DNA of 51,845 nt from assembly GCA_045599965.1 (NCBI GenBank), contig JAZRXA010000029.1:1-51845 (forward strand). Reading direction: 5' to 3'. Shown piece by piece: positions 7,088 through 14,486 of this stretch. The translations under genes were made by a program, and so were the position numbers. Each line of letters begins with the position of its first letter. Position 1 is the first letter of the stretch. Under the pieces are notes generated by a model. The model was not told where the DNA came from, made no database searches, and saw nothing but the letters and a program-made list of their open reading frames with translations. The stretch comes from RGIG5612 sp045599965 (GTDB lineage Bacteria; Bacillota; Clostridia; Lachnospirales; Lachnospiraceae).

Positions 7088-9324
7088 GAAAAACGGATGA
7101 TGAAATAACTATAGGTCAAAAGACCTTGTTTAATGAAATTGTGACACATGGTAATCAGGTAATATTAACATACAATCAATTTGTTGATTCCAGAGGATTT
7201 TTCAGTTTGCTGAAAAATGAGAATTACTATAATAGCATCATCAAATTGTTTGAAGCTGGAGCTATCAAAATTTCGCAATATAAAGATATAAGAACTTTAT
7301 CCCAATATATTATTAACAATATTGAAAATGATGATAAGGAATTTATTTATTCTGCGTTGCCGTTAAAGGGGAGCCAAAAAAGGCTTGCGGCGCTTGTTAA
7401 ACGTAGTTTAATGTATTCAGATTTAACTGAAATAAAATTATATATTGATCACGAAGATGATGATGAGCTTAAGGATTTATTTATAGAAGTCAAAAATGGC
7501 AAAATCCAGACAAACGAAAAGAAAAATATTTCAATTGATGAAAAAATAGTTATACTAAAGAATCTATATTCATTGCTATCTATTGTATTAAGGCTTAGTC
7601 CGATGGAAAATATTTATCTTCCACCACGTGTAGAAGAAGAATATGAAGAAAAAGGGCTTAAGAAATTTATAGAAATAGTGACTGGAGATGGTTTCGAAAA
7701 TGGCATTGACATGGATAAATACCTTAAGGAATATGCTACGTTCTGGAATAATGCAATAGGTATAATTTGTGAAATATGTAAAGGCTTAGATTCGACTATG
7801 AAGGTGTATCCTCGTTCGGTAATCGTAAGAAAAATAATAGATAATTCTTCAACATGTCCACAGAAGGAGAAACCCGCTTGTAAATTAGCTGAGGCTATAG
7901 TCAATATTTGCTATAACTATACTTGTGAGGCAAGCATCTGCGATATTTCTAAGCATTATGATTTTAATGAGATAGATGCTGAAAATAGTGAATATAAAAC
8001 TTTTAAGGAAGATTTTTTTAACAGGCTTCGCCAGCATTTGGGAAATGGCGATTTTTTGCAAGGCGAGAGTAATGATTTTGTCCCATATGAATGGAGAATT
8101 TATAGTAAAAAAAATAAAATTAAAAGTAAAATCCCTGATTTTGAACAAGCAGTTAGAACATATGCGTTAATTAACAGTCACAAGAAAAACCGAAGCAAAA
8201 GGATTTATTCAATCCCTGAAAATAAAATACCAAGGTATGAGTATAAATTAAATGAGCAAAACAGAACATATAAAGTAAACATGTTTATTCAATTGCTTAA
8301 GAGACTTTTGACATTTATTGTATGTATAGGTATTGCAATTGGAATTAATTTTGGATTGAGTCAGTTGGAAGAAATCGGATTTAATTTTTCTACTTTAGTA
8401 GCATCAATACTTGTTTCGATATTATTCTTGGCACTCGGTGAGTGCATCACATGGCTTTTATCAAAAATCATTCCAGGATTCTTACAATTATCCGAAGCTG
8501 TTGAAGGATTCGTAAAATGGGTAAAAGATGTATGTCTTCATGCAAAAAAACTTGCTGTTTACTCAAATAAGAGTGTTGAGATATTGATGGTTGAGGACGC
8601 TGCAACATCTAATCCAATTGATTATTATGAAACAAAAGAATTAAAGCGATATAGAAAATGGAAAGCAAACAATCAAAAACTCATAGAAGGGGAAACTGAA
8701 GATTCAAAGGATAAATCAAATGCATATACAATTGCTGAATTGGAACACGACAATATTCAAGCAATGATGAGGGGAGAAGAGTTATACAACTATAAGTTTG
8801 GTATTCCGTATGAAAGCAAATATAGTGTTATGGTTGTTGATCCAATTATTGGAATAGATGATAAGAACAATGAATATATTTATCCATATGAACGCTTGGC
8901 GCCTACAACGCCAGAAGCGGGGGTTGTTGCAATTGCAAGGCAAGATGGAAAATTTATTTTATTAGATCAATATCGTCATGCGCTAAGAAAAAATCAATAT
9001 AGTTTTCCTCGAGGATTTGCTAACAAAGGACAAAGTTTAGAAGATTGTGTAAAACAAGAACTTCGTGAAGAAATAAAGGCTGTGATTAAGGGCGAACCGA
9101 TAGAACTTGGTAAGATTTCGCCTGATAGTGGAATTACAAGTAAAGAAGTCACAATTTTCCTAGTTGATATAGAATCGTCAGAAGCGAATGTTGGACATGA
9201 AGGAATAAAAGATTTATTGAAAGTGTCATTAGAAGATTTAGAAAAAATGATTAAAGATAAGAAGATAAACGATGGGTATACTCTTGGTGCGTATGCACTG
9301 TATAAGCAGGAATACAATGAATAA
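7075..9324 (+). CDS. Membrane protein with C-terminal Nudix hydrolase domain
   Basis: A frame of 749 residues counted from a TTG at 7075; the native start is probably the ATG at 7019, one frame away. Residues 1-400 are soluble, charged and unrecognised. Two transmembrane helices lie at about 412-432 and 440-466. A Nudix domain covers about 590-745. Its Nudix box (near 647-668) has GFANKG and QELREE, keeping the metal-binding Glu pair but with Gln for the first Glu, Gln for the Arg and Lys for the last Gly. Nudix enzymes cleave nucleoside diphosphates linked to another moiety, such as ADP-ribose; the substrate here is unknown. The gene lies between direct repeats, alone on its transcript. A defence or nucleotide-signalling role is speculation. 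Confidence 0.7.
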   Translation: MDSVRKTDDEITIGQKTLFNEIVTHGNQVILTYNQFVDSRGFFSLLKNENYYNSIIKLFEAGAIKISQYKDIRTLSQYIINNIENDDKEFIYSALPLKGSQKRLAALVKRSLMYSDLTEIKLYIDHEDDDELKDLFIEVKNGKIQTNEKKNISIDEKIVILKNLYSLLSIVLRLSPMENIYLPPRVEEEYEEKGLKKFIEIVTGDGFENGIDMDKYLKEYATFWNNAIGIICEICKGLDSTMKVYPRSVIVRKIIDNSSTCPQKEKPACKLAEAIVNICYNYTCEASICDISKHYDFNEIDAENSEYKTFKEDFFNRLRQHLGNGDFLQGESNDFVPYEWRIYSKKNKIKSKIPDFEQAVRTYALINSHKKNRSKRIYSIPENKIPRYEYKLNEQNRTYKVNMFIQLLKRLLTFIVCIGIAIGINFGLSQLEEIGFNFSTLVASILVSILFLALGECITWLLSKIIPGFLQLSEAVEGFVKWVKDVCLHAKKLAVYSNKSVEILMVEDAATSNPIDYYETKELKRYRKWKANNQKLIEGETEDSKDKSNAYTIAELEHDNIQAMMRGEELYNYKFGIPYESKYSVMVVDPIIGIDDKNNEYIYPYERLAPTTPEAGVVAIARQDGKFILLDQYRHALRKNQYSFPRGFANKGQSLEDCVKQELREEIKAVIKGEPIELGKISPDSGITSKEVTIFLVDIESSEANVGHEGIKDLLKVSLEDLEKMIKDKKINDGYTLGAYALYKQEYNE

Positions 9325-9630
9325 TTAAATATGTTGCTGCTGTTATTACATCAGCTGGTTCTGTTTTGTAGATAATTGAATAATTTGTATCTGTTGCTAG
9401 TGCAGTAGCTGGGAACAATGTTGTAATACATTGCTGGTGGATGGGAAACCTCGTTTCTGTATAAAAGTGGATGACAACCCTACACCTCGAAGGGATTTTA
9501 TCATTTAGTAAGGCTTTCACATCCATCAAAACTCACTTATGAGACTTCCCATCCGAAAAAAACACTAGACAGTTGGTTATAAAACAAAGATAACTGCTAA
9601 ACAATACATAGGGCTCGGAAAACCGGACCC
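9325..9630. repeat. Long direct repeat, right copy (209-base deletion)
   Basis: Counterpart of 5261-5776, lacking the equivalent of 5367-5575. It carries the second GGATGGGAAACC...TTCCCATCC element (9436-9554) and ends in the R1 relic CTCGGAAAACCGGACC. It closes the segment that carries the Panacea and Nudix genes. Confidence 0.85.
9326..9430 (-). pseudogene. Fragment of a paralogue of the wall-anchored surface protein
   Basis: Read on the minus strand, this encodes CITTLFPATALA-TDTNYSIIYKTEP and ITAATYL, matching the signal-peptide end and first mature residues of the protein at 4833-5414. The start codon, promoter and most of the gene are missing. The left edge abuts the Nudix stop codon and the right edge joins the repeat block directly at ATT, so deletion joined the two repeat parts. 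Confidence 0.8.
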
Positions 9631-9666
9631 GGAGCTATTGTTTAACCAAAATATTTATTACTCATA

Positions 9667-9694
9667 TTGACAATTATACCGATAACGGTATAAT
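9667..9694 (+). promoter_or_regulatory. Promoter with embedded palindromic operator, Fic gene
   Basis: TTGACA (9667-9672) and TATAAT (9689-9694) have a 16-base spacer. A perfect 9-base inverted repeat, ATTATACCG (9673-9681) and CGGTATAAT (9686-9694), fills the spacer and the -10 box. A repressor bound there would block polymerase. The Fic protein has its own helix-turn-helix head, so autoregulation is plausible. Confidence 0.7.
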
Positions 9695-9717
9695 ACATAT
9701 AAAGAGAGGATATAAGT

Positions 9718-10644
9718 ATGGAATTTATGACCACCAAAGATGCTGTTGAAAAATGGAATATTAGCGAAAGAAGAATAAGAAAATTATTACAAGACGGAAG
9801 GATTGAGGGAGCAGTTAAAGTAGGTAATAATTGGAATATTCCTATTAATGCAAATAAACCAGCAGACAAAAGAAGCATTAAATTAGATAATACGAAGTTT
9901 AAAATAGATTTGAAAGAAGATTTTTTTAATGAATTAGACGAACTTAATGAATTATTAAATTTGAAAAGGCCTTTACCAAAAGAAACATTAAAATCCTTAA
10001 AAGAATCTATTAATTTAGAATGGACTTATAATAGCAATGGTATTGAAGGAAACACGTTAACTTTAAGAGAAACGCAAGTTGTATTAGAAGGAATAACAGT
10101 AGGTGGGAAATCCTTAAAAGAACATTTAGAAGTAATTAATCATGAACAAGCAATATTATTTTTAGATGACCTTATTAAAGATGAAGAGCCTATTAACGAA
10201 TGGAATATTAAAAATATTCATCAGTTGGTATTGAAAAAAATAGATGATAGTAATGCAGGTAAATATAGAAATGAAAATGTAAGAATAAAAGGTGCTAATC
10301 ATATTCCGCCGGATTATTTAATTGTCCCTGAGCTAATGGAGAAATTAATATTAAACTATAAAAAATGGGACAGATATCATCCAATTGTTAAAGCTACGTT
10401 ATTACACGGAGAATTAGTTAAAATACATCCATTTATTGATGGGAACGGCAGAACATCAAGATTAGTTATGAATTTATCATTAATGAATAGTGGATATGTT
10501 CCAGTTATTATAAAAAAAGATAAGAGATTAGAATATTACACAGTATTAGATAAGGCACATGTTACGGGGGATTATACAGATTTTATAAAATTGATTACTG
10601 AATTAGAAATAGAGATGTTAAATAAATATTTAGAGCTAGTTTAG
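9718..10644 (+). CDS. Fic family protein (class II, HTH-fused)
   Basis: A 308-residue Fic enzyme, which transfers AMP or a related group to a protein side chain. The catalytic motif HPFIDGNGRTSR begins at His237. An inhibitory helix motif, Ser106-xxx-Glu110-Gly111, lies before the Fic core, making this class II with self-inhibition. Residues 1-45 resemble a MerR/excisionase-type helix-turn-helix (TTKDAVEKWNISERRIRKLL). The start ATG has AGAGAGGA upstream. It stands alone, with no separate antitoxin gene, which fits built-in inhibition. The target protein cannot be inferred. It lies directly after the repeat block. Confidence 0.9.
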   Translation: MEFMTTKDAVEKWNISERRIRKLLQDGRIEGAVKVGNNWNIPINANKPADKRSIKLDNTKFKIDLKEDFFNELDELNELLNLKRPLPKETLKSLKESINLEWTYNSNGIEGNTLTLRETQVVLEGITVGGKSLKEHLEVINHEQAILFLDDLIKDEEPINEWNIKNIHQLVLKKIDDSNAGKYRNENVRIKGANHIPPDYLIVPELMEKLILNYKKWDRYHPIVKATLLHGELVKIHPFIDGNGRTSRLVMNLSLMNSGYVPVIIKKDKRLEYYTVLDKAHVTGDYTDFIKLITELEIEMLNKYLELV

Positions 10645-10903
10645 GATCTCGTAGTATAGGCTGAGAAAATAAAAGGGCAATAAAGTGTGAAATAACGTAT
10701 TGCTGACATCGGCAAAACGTAGAATACCATTTTCCTGAACTCACGAAAATGGTGGTTGCAAACCAAGAAGCAGCTCTTGCGAGCTGCTTCCGCTATATAT
10801 AAAAGGGGAGGATTCTATGTAATTTTTCTTCGCCTAGGTTGTAGTTTCAACTTTCTGAGTTGTCTCTTCAACACATTCGGGCACTTTAACTATCTATGTT
10901 GTT
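10645..10903. other. Intergenic stretch with two hairpins
   Basis: ACCATTTTC/GAAAATGGT (10726-10753) and GAAGCAGCTC/GAGCTGCTTC (10769-10792, perfect) follow the Fic gene; either may terminate it. A short relic resembling the start of repeat family R1 (GGCTGAGAAAATAAAA) lies near 10660. No gene is visible. Confidence 0.5.
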
Positions 10904-11278
10904 TTAGTGCTTCCAGAGGCCATGGATGTTGCAGTAGTCATATGTGCAACATGGCTTCTCGTGCTTTCCGAGCGTGAAACATGCAAAAGGCTTATCTTCT
11001 GGTTTGAGAACCTTTAGGTAGCTGCCTTGGTCTGTCTCAACTAAGATCCATTTGATGTAGTGGTCGGCTGTCATTGGATGAGCGACTTCGCCCACATCAA
11101 CATGGATGTTGCCGTTCTCAACCTTGCATTCCGGGACATGTTTTTCGATTGATGCATCAGTTGTATTTGCGACCATCTCTTCCATTGGTTCTCCGCAGCA
11201 GATAACTGGAACTCCAGTTGGCTCTACCATTGCAATTATTTGTCCACAGTGTTTACATTTGTAAAATTTAATATTCAT
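10904..11278 (-). CDS. dfx: Desulfoferrodoxin (superoxide reductase, two-iron type)
   Basis: A 124-residue superoxide reductase that reduces superoxide to hydrogen peroxide in anaerobes. The N-terminal desulforedoxin domain has Cys8-x-x-Cys11 and Cys27-Cys28 for the FeS4 centre. The catalytic domain has Glu45-Lys46, His47, His67, His73, Cys116 and His119 (CNIHGLWK) for the FeN4S centre, so it is complete. It follows ferritin in the same direction with a 36-base gap and its own GGAGAAAAA site, so the two probably form an iron and oxidative stress operon. Length matches the family. Confidence 0.95.
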   Translation of the reverse strand: MNIKFYKCKHCGQIIAMVEPTGVPVICCGEPMEEMVANTTDASIEKHVPECKVENGNIHVDVGEVAHPMTADHYIKWILVETDQGSYLKVLKPEDKPFACFTLGKHEKPCCTYDYCNIHGLWKH

Positions 11279-11314
11279 AATTTTTCTCCTTTCAATTTTT
11301 ATTAAACTGGTTTG

Positions 11315-11803
11315 CTAAGCAACGCGTTTGCCCATGTGTTTATCGGCGTCCATAAGACCTGTTCTTCCATTCACATAGTTGTCATAGCAAACCAGATTGT
11401 CTTTAGCGTTTCGCTCTTCTTCAACTTGTTCATTTACGAACCAATCTAGAAATTGCATTACTGATAAGTCTCTTTGCTTAAGTGCCTCGAGGCATATAGC
11501 GTGAATGCTGGATGTTACTTTCTTTTCATGTTCTAGCGCTAACTTAAGCATTTCTATTGGTTCAACTGGTAAATCTTCGTATGTATGAATTGTTTTCATC
11601 TCTGGACATTCATCACTATCGAGAAGGAATCTTTCAATTCTTGCTGCGTGACTTACTTCCTCTTTTGCTTGAAGTTCATACCACCATGCAAATCCATCTA
11701 ACCCGAGTGATCTAAATTTTAAATCCATGTAGTGGTAAATATATGCGGAGTAGAGTTCCATATTTATTTGTTCATTTAATAATTTTTTTAATGTGCTGTT
11801 CAT
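11315..11803 (-). CDS. ftnA: Bacterial non-haem ferritin
   Basis: A 162-residue ferritin that oxidises and stores iron in a 24-subunit shell in the cytoplasm. The ferroxidase ligands are present: Glu16, Glu49, His52, Glu93, Gln126 and the Glu128-130 run, each offset by about one from E. coli FtnA. It is the first gene of the pair with desulfoferrodoxin. The start codon has GGAGAAAAAC upstream. TTGATAA/TTATCAA dyads upstream suggest repression by a redox or metal regulator. The gene symbol follows family usage. Confidence 0.93.
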   Translation of the reverse strand: MNSTLKKLLNEQINMELYSAYIYHYMDLKFRSLGLDGFAWWYELQAKEEVSHAARIERFLLDSDECPEMKTIHTYEDLPVEPIEMLKLALEHEKKVTSSIHAICLEALKQRDLSVMQFLDWFVNEQVEEERNAKDNLVCYDNYVNGRTGLMDADKHMGKRVA

Positions 11804-11869
11804 TGTTTTTCTCCTTTCAAATAAAGTTGTTGCACGCGTGTGTTACAAGTTGTAAACTTTTATTACTTC

Positions 11870-11902
11870 TTGATAACTTAAATTTATCAACTTATTTGAT
11901 AA
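11870..11902. promoter_or_regulatory. TTGATAA/TTATCAA dyad array between ferritin and the XRE gene
   Basis: TTGATAA (11870-11876), TTATCAA (11884-11890) and TTGATAA (11896-11902) alternate in orientation with gaps of seven and five bases in the divergent intergenic region. They overlap the likely promoter of the ferritin operon. They do not match the known PerR, Fur or Rex consensus sequences closely. Confidence 0.5.
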
Positions 11903-11918
11903 GTGCAACTACCAGATA

Positions 11919-11936
11919 CGAAGTGCGAGCACTTCG
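11919..11936. other. Perfect short hairpin before the XRE gene
   Basis: CGAAGTG/CACTTCG with a four-base loop lies 18 bases before the chosen start codon. It may affect translation or be an operator. Confidence 0.4.
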
Positions 11937-11953
11937 TTTGTGAGGGCGAAAAA

Positions 11954-12421
11954 ATGAACAACAAAGACATGCTAAACACAGTAATTCTTAATCCGGTGGA
12001 GTTAATTAAGTGGTGCAAAAACCGTAAAGAAACTCTTAAACTTTCAAATGCAAAACTTTCAGAAATGTCGAATGTTCCGATTGGTACAATTGACCGAATC
12101 ATGTCGGGCAACTATACCGAATTTAAGTATAGTTCTATTCAGCCACTTATTTCTGTGCTTTTAGGTTTTGGCAAAGAAACTCCTGAACCTAATGAAGAAA
12201 GCGAGCAGGAGCAATATTACTATGAAACTATCGAAGGTTATAAACTTATCGTTGAAAATAAAAACCACGAAATAGACCACTACAAGCACGGGCTTGAAAG
12301 ACGTATTAGCGAAGTTGAATACTTAAAGCAAGAGAATGCTAATAAGCAGGAACTCATCAATAAGCTTTCCGAGCACATTAAGTGGTTAGAAGGTGTTGCG
12401 GAGAAAAGCGGGAAGAAATAA
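11954..12421 (+). CDS. Small XRE-type HTH regulator with C-terminal coiled coil
   Basis: About 155 residues from the ATG at 11954, which has GAGGGCG upstream; an in-frame ATG at 11903 would add 17 unlikely residues spanning a hairpin. Residues ~15-75 form a Cro/C1-like helix-turn-helix (LSNAKLSEMSNVPIGTIDRI). From about 90 onwards the protein is charged and heptad-like (VEYLKQENANKQELINKL), a predicted coiled coil. It is divergent from the ferritin operon and might regulate it or itself. A strong terminator follows directly. Confidence 0.75.
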   Translation: MNNKDMLNTVILNPVELIKWCKNRKETLKLSNAKLSEMSNVPIGTIDRIMSGNYTEFKYSSIQPLISVLLGFGKETPEPNEESEQEQYYYETIEGYKLIVENKNHEIDHYKHGLERRISEVEYLKQENANKQELINKLSEHIKWLEGVAEKSGKK

Positions 12422-12426
12422 AGATT

Positions 12427-12453
12427 AAAGGAAGTAGTTCGCTACTTCCTTTT
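12427..12453 (+). terminator. Terminator of the XRE gene
   Basis: AAAGGAAGTAG/CTACTTCCTTT with a short TTCG-type loop and trailing T residues, five bases after the stop codon. Confidence 0.8.
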
Positions 12454-12571
12454 AAGCAGTGGGTTTGTGGATAATCGACGCTTTGAAGTGGAAACGATAT
12501 GGACAACTTAGTTGCCCACGTCGTTTCCACTTCTTCGCATTCATGTCGATTACCCACAAGCCCCACTGCTT
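12454..12571. repeat. Large imperfect palindrome of ~118 bases
   Basis: The outer arms AAGCAGTGGG...TAATCGAC and GTCGATTA...CCCACTGCTT and the inner arms GAAGTGGAAACGA and TCGTTTCCACTTC form a stem of about 40 base pairs. A related shorter palindrome lies at 14010-14056, sharing the GTGGGGTTGTGGATTATC-type arm. Confidence 0.7.
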
Positions 12572-12592
12572 CTACTACGACGATCTCTCATT

Positions 12593-12629
12593 GCAGACGC
12601 ATTAGCGTCTGCTTCGCCGGCGAGCCGGC
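12593..12629. repeat. Pair of GC-rich hairpins
   Basis: GCAGACGC/GCGTCTGC (four-base loop) followed at once by GCCGG/CCGGC. A similar pair lies at 13950-13990, on the far side of the intervening gene. Confidence 0.65.
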
Positions 12630-12649
12630 TCTATGTATAAGGAAATAAA

Positions 12650-12800
12650 GTGGATGATAAACTTCCTTTGTGCATTTTACTGGATGGCAAACCTAGCTTA
12701 TATTAGAAAAGTGTTTCAAGGTGGTGGGGTGCCATCCACTTTTGCACAAAAACAAGGTTTACCATCCAGTTTAATTTTTCAGAAACAAGACTTACCATCC
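12650..12800. repeat. GGATGG palindromic element (family R2), copy C
   Basis: The element starts with GGATGATAAACT and GGATGGCAAACC and closes with AGGTTTACCATCC and GACTTACCATCC, so the halves can fold on each other. The middle GGTGGTGGGG-GCCATCCACTTTTGCA matches copies D and E. Confidence 0.75.
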
Positions 12801-12809
12801 GAAACATGC

Positions 12810-13784
12810 CTAATTATCTTTAAAAAGTTTATTGTAGGCGAGTTGGCGTTCGTACTCATACGCTGAAAGAAGTTCATCTTTTTCAGGGAGGCCTAGTTGA
12901 CCTCGAATTATTCTTGCGAGGTTTTCCATCGACGAAAAATTCTTGATATTATCCGGGGTAACGCCGATGTACTTCCACCCTGAGTCTCTAAGGGCTGTTG
13001 CGCGATTAGAATCATTGTAAAAGGCGGCGTCGTTGTTGTGAACGGATTTGCTGTTGTACTCGACGGCAAGTTGTTTTTTGCGCCAAACCAAATCTCCGCG
13101 GATTTCTGCCACGCCCATCAGCGCGCCTCCCCGCTTGGATAGTTTAATTGCGCTATTCATTTCTAAATTTTGCAATCCATAACCGCCGAGTCTTATTGGA
13201 AGTTTCAGCAAAATCGCAAGGCGCGTTTCCATTGGTGAGTTTGAGTCACTTAAAACATATTTTGCAGCGCGTATTGCCTGCGTGCTTCCGTGCATATGAT
13301 TAGATCCCATTGCGTATTCGATTATTTGTTCAGCTGTAGTTGGAATCGTGCGAGTTGCTTGCCCATATTTTGCATTTTTGTCAGAGTAATATTGCGCGCA
13401 AAGATCAAATCCGAGCAAGACAAGTTCTAGCAAATCAAGGTGCCGTGCTGCCTGAAGAAAAGTTAGTTCTGGACAGGCAACATAAATTTCGTGATTTGGG
13501 ATTTTAAAGAAACTATTTTGCGGCAGAGGAGTTTTTTGCGAACGCGTGGTATAAAACTTTCCGGAGTGTCCTGTGTTTACAGTATTAGAAATTAGCGACA
13601 GAGGAAACCATAATGAAAGCCGCTCGGCCGCGTCTTGCGCTGCGATAGAGGACACGTGGTATTCTGGCGGAAGATTAGTGAGGGGCCGATTGTTAAATGC
13701 GTAATCATAAAATGTTGGCAAGCCACTTTTCCAAAACTCTATTGATGATGGATAAATAATTGGAGTAATTATAGGTAGAGACAT
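12810..13784 (-). CDS. AbiEi-like / Vsr-fold endonuclease-like protein
   Basis: A 324-residue protein of a family seen in Coriobacteria and Clostridia. Landmarks are YVACPELTFLQAARHLDLLE (101-120), SPMETRLAILLKLP (183-196) and a C-terminal nuclease-like fold with DLVW (Asp231) and LAVEYNSKSVH (Glu242) as in Vsr/DUF559 proteins, followed by ALRDSGWKYIGVT. Relatives are annotated as AbiEi-like antitoxins or hypothetical proteins. The Asp usually found two residues after Glu242 is Asn here, so nuclease activity is uncertain. It stands alone, flanked on both sides by palindromic repeats. It is more GC-rich than the genes to its left. Confidence 0.6.
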   Translation of the reverse strand: MSLPIITPIIYPSSIEFWKSGLPTFYDYAFNNRPLTNLPPEYHVSSIAAQDAAERLSLWFPLSLISNTVNTGHSGKFYTTRSQKTPLPQNSFFKIPNHEIYVACPELTFLQAARHLDLLELVLLGFDLCAQYYSDKNAKYGQATRTIPTTAEQIIEYAMGSNHMHGSTQAIRAAKYVLSDSNSPMETRLAILLKLPIRLGGYGLQNLEMNSAIKLSKRGGALMGVAEIRGDLVWRKKQLAVEYNSKSVHNNDAAFYNDSNRATALRDSGWKYIGVTPDNIKNFSSMENLARIIRGQLGLPEKDELLSAYEYERQLAYNKLFKDN

Positions 13785-13949
13785 AGAAACGCCTTTCTTG
13801 ATGCGATGTGCATATATTTTGAATAATTAATGTGAATTTCTTCGCAGAGATGCGAGAAGATTATTGATTGAATTCTACCGAATATTTATTAACATTGCAA
13901 GAGGATTTATTTTTTTCTTTACTTAACAAAGATTTATTTTATATATGGA

Positions 13950-13990
13950 GCCGGTGCTTGCACCGGCGAAGCGGTCGCAAAAGCGACCGC
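13950..13990. repeat. Pair of GC-rich hairpins
   Basis: GCCGGTGC/GCACCGGC and GCGGTCGC/GCGACCGC, both perfect, three bases apart, within AT-rich surroundings. Same layout as 12593-12629. Confidence 0.7.
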
Positions 13991-14009
13991 AAAGGGAGAT
14001 AGTAGCAGA

Positions 14010-14056
14010 AGCGGTGGGGTTGTGGATTATCTTTGATTATCCACATCTCCACCGCT
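14010..14056. repeat. Palindrome related to 12454-12571
   Basis: AGCGGTGGGGTTGTGGATTA pairs with the closing arm ending TCCACCGCT at 14056 across a three-base loop, with about three mismatches in 22 positions. Confidence 0.65.
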
Positions 14057-14184
14057 AATTTTTACTGGATGGTAAACCTCATTTGTATGTTTTACTGGAT
14101 GGTAAACCTAGCTTAAATTGCAAAAGTGCTTTTAGGTGGTGGGGAGCCATCCACTTTTGCATAGAAACAGGGTTTACCATCCAG
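14051..14184. repeat. GGATGG palindromic element (family R2), copy D
   Basis: Two TACTGGATGGTAAACCT units, a GGTGGTGGGGAGCCATCCAC centre and a closing GGTTTACCATCCAGTA. Almost identical to 15416-15555 over about 130 bases; the two copies flank the Rpn gene as direct repeats. Confidence 0.85.
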
Positions 14185-14328
14185 TAAAAATACTTTCGAT
14201 GCATGAATAAATTAACAATTAGTTTGATTTTAAATAAAAGCTATCGCTTAATGATTAATTTAAGTTGATCTGAGGTTTTCGACATTTACTTTATTGCATA
14301 GGTTGATTTTTTGTTGTATATTATTAAA

Positions 14329-14399
14329 GCACACTCGTGCGATTTAAATCTGCATAGCAGATTCAACGGAGCATCCGCTCCTTCTGGCAGTTTCTGCCA
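14329..14399 (+). promoter_or_regulatory. Array of four short hairpins in the Rpn leader
   Basis: Four stem-loops lie within 71 bases: GCAC/GTGC (14329-14340), AATCTGC/GCAGATT (14347-14363), GGAGC/GCTCC (14368-14381) and TGGCAG/CTGCCA (14385-14399). Each stem has different bases but a three- or four-base loop. The array ends about 90 bases before the start codon. The bases between 13785 and 14486 otherwise hold only the repeats listed and no gene. Confidence 0.55.
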
Positions 14400-14486
14400 A
14401 CAATTCAAAACATATATTTTATTAGGCAGAACAGACTGGTGCTATTTATGTACTAAATCTAAACTGTACTGCCGGAAAGGTGTAAC

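Noticed and set aside
950..9668. Dispersed repeats considered as a CRISPR array
   Set aside because: Units are long, far apart, imperfect and lack regular spacers; no cas gene is present.
10756..10977. 73-codon plus-strand frame opposite desulfoferrodoxin
   Set aside because: It is antisense to a well-supported gene and Cys-rich only because of that gene's codons.
12633..12866. 77-codon frame and a 61-codon frame at 15491-15676 with the same PSTFAQKQG motif
   Set aside because: The shared peptide is a translation of the GGATGG DNA element; no start signal or selection is evident.
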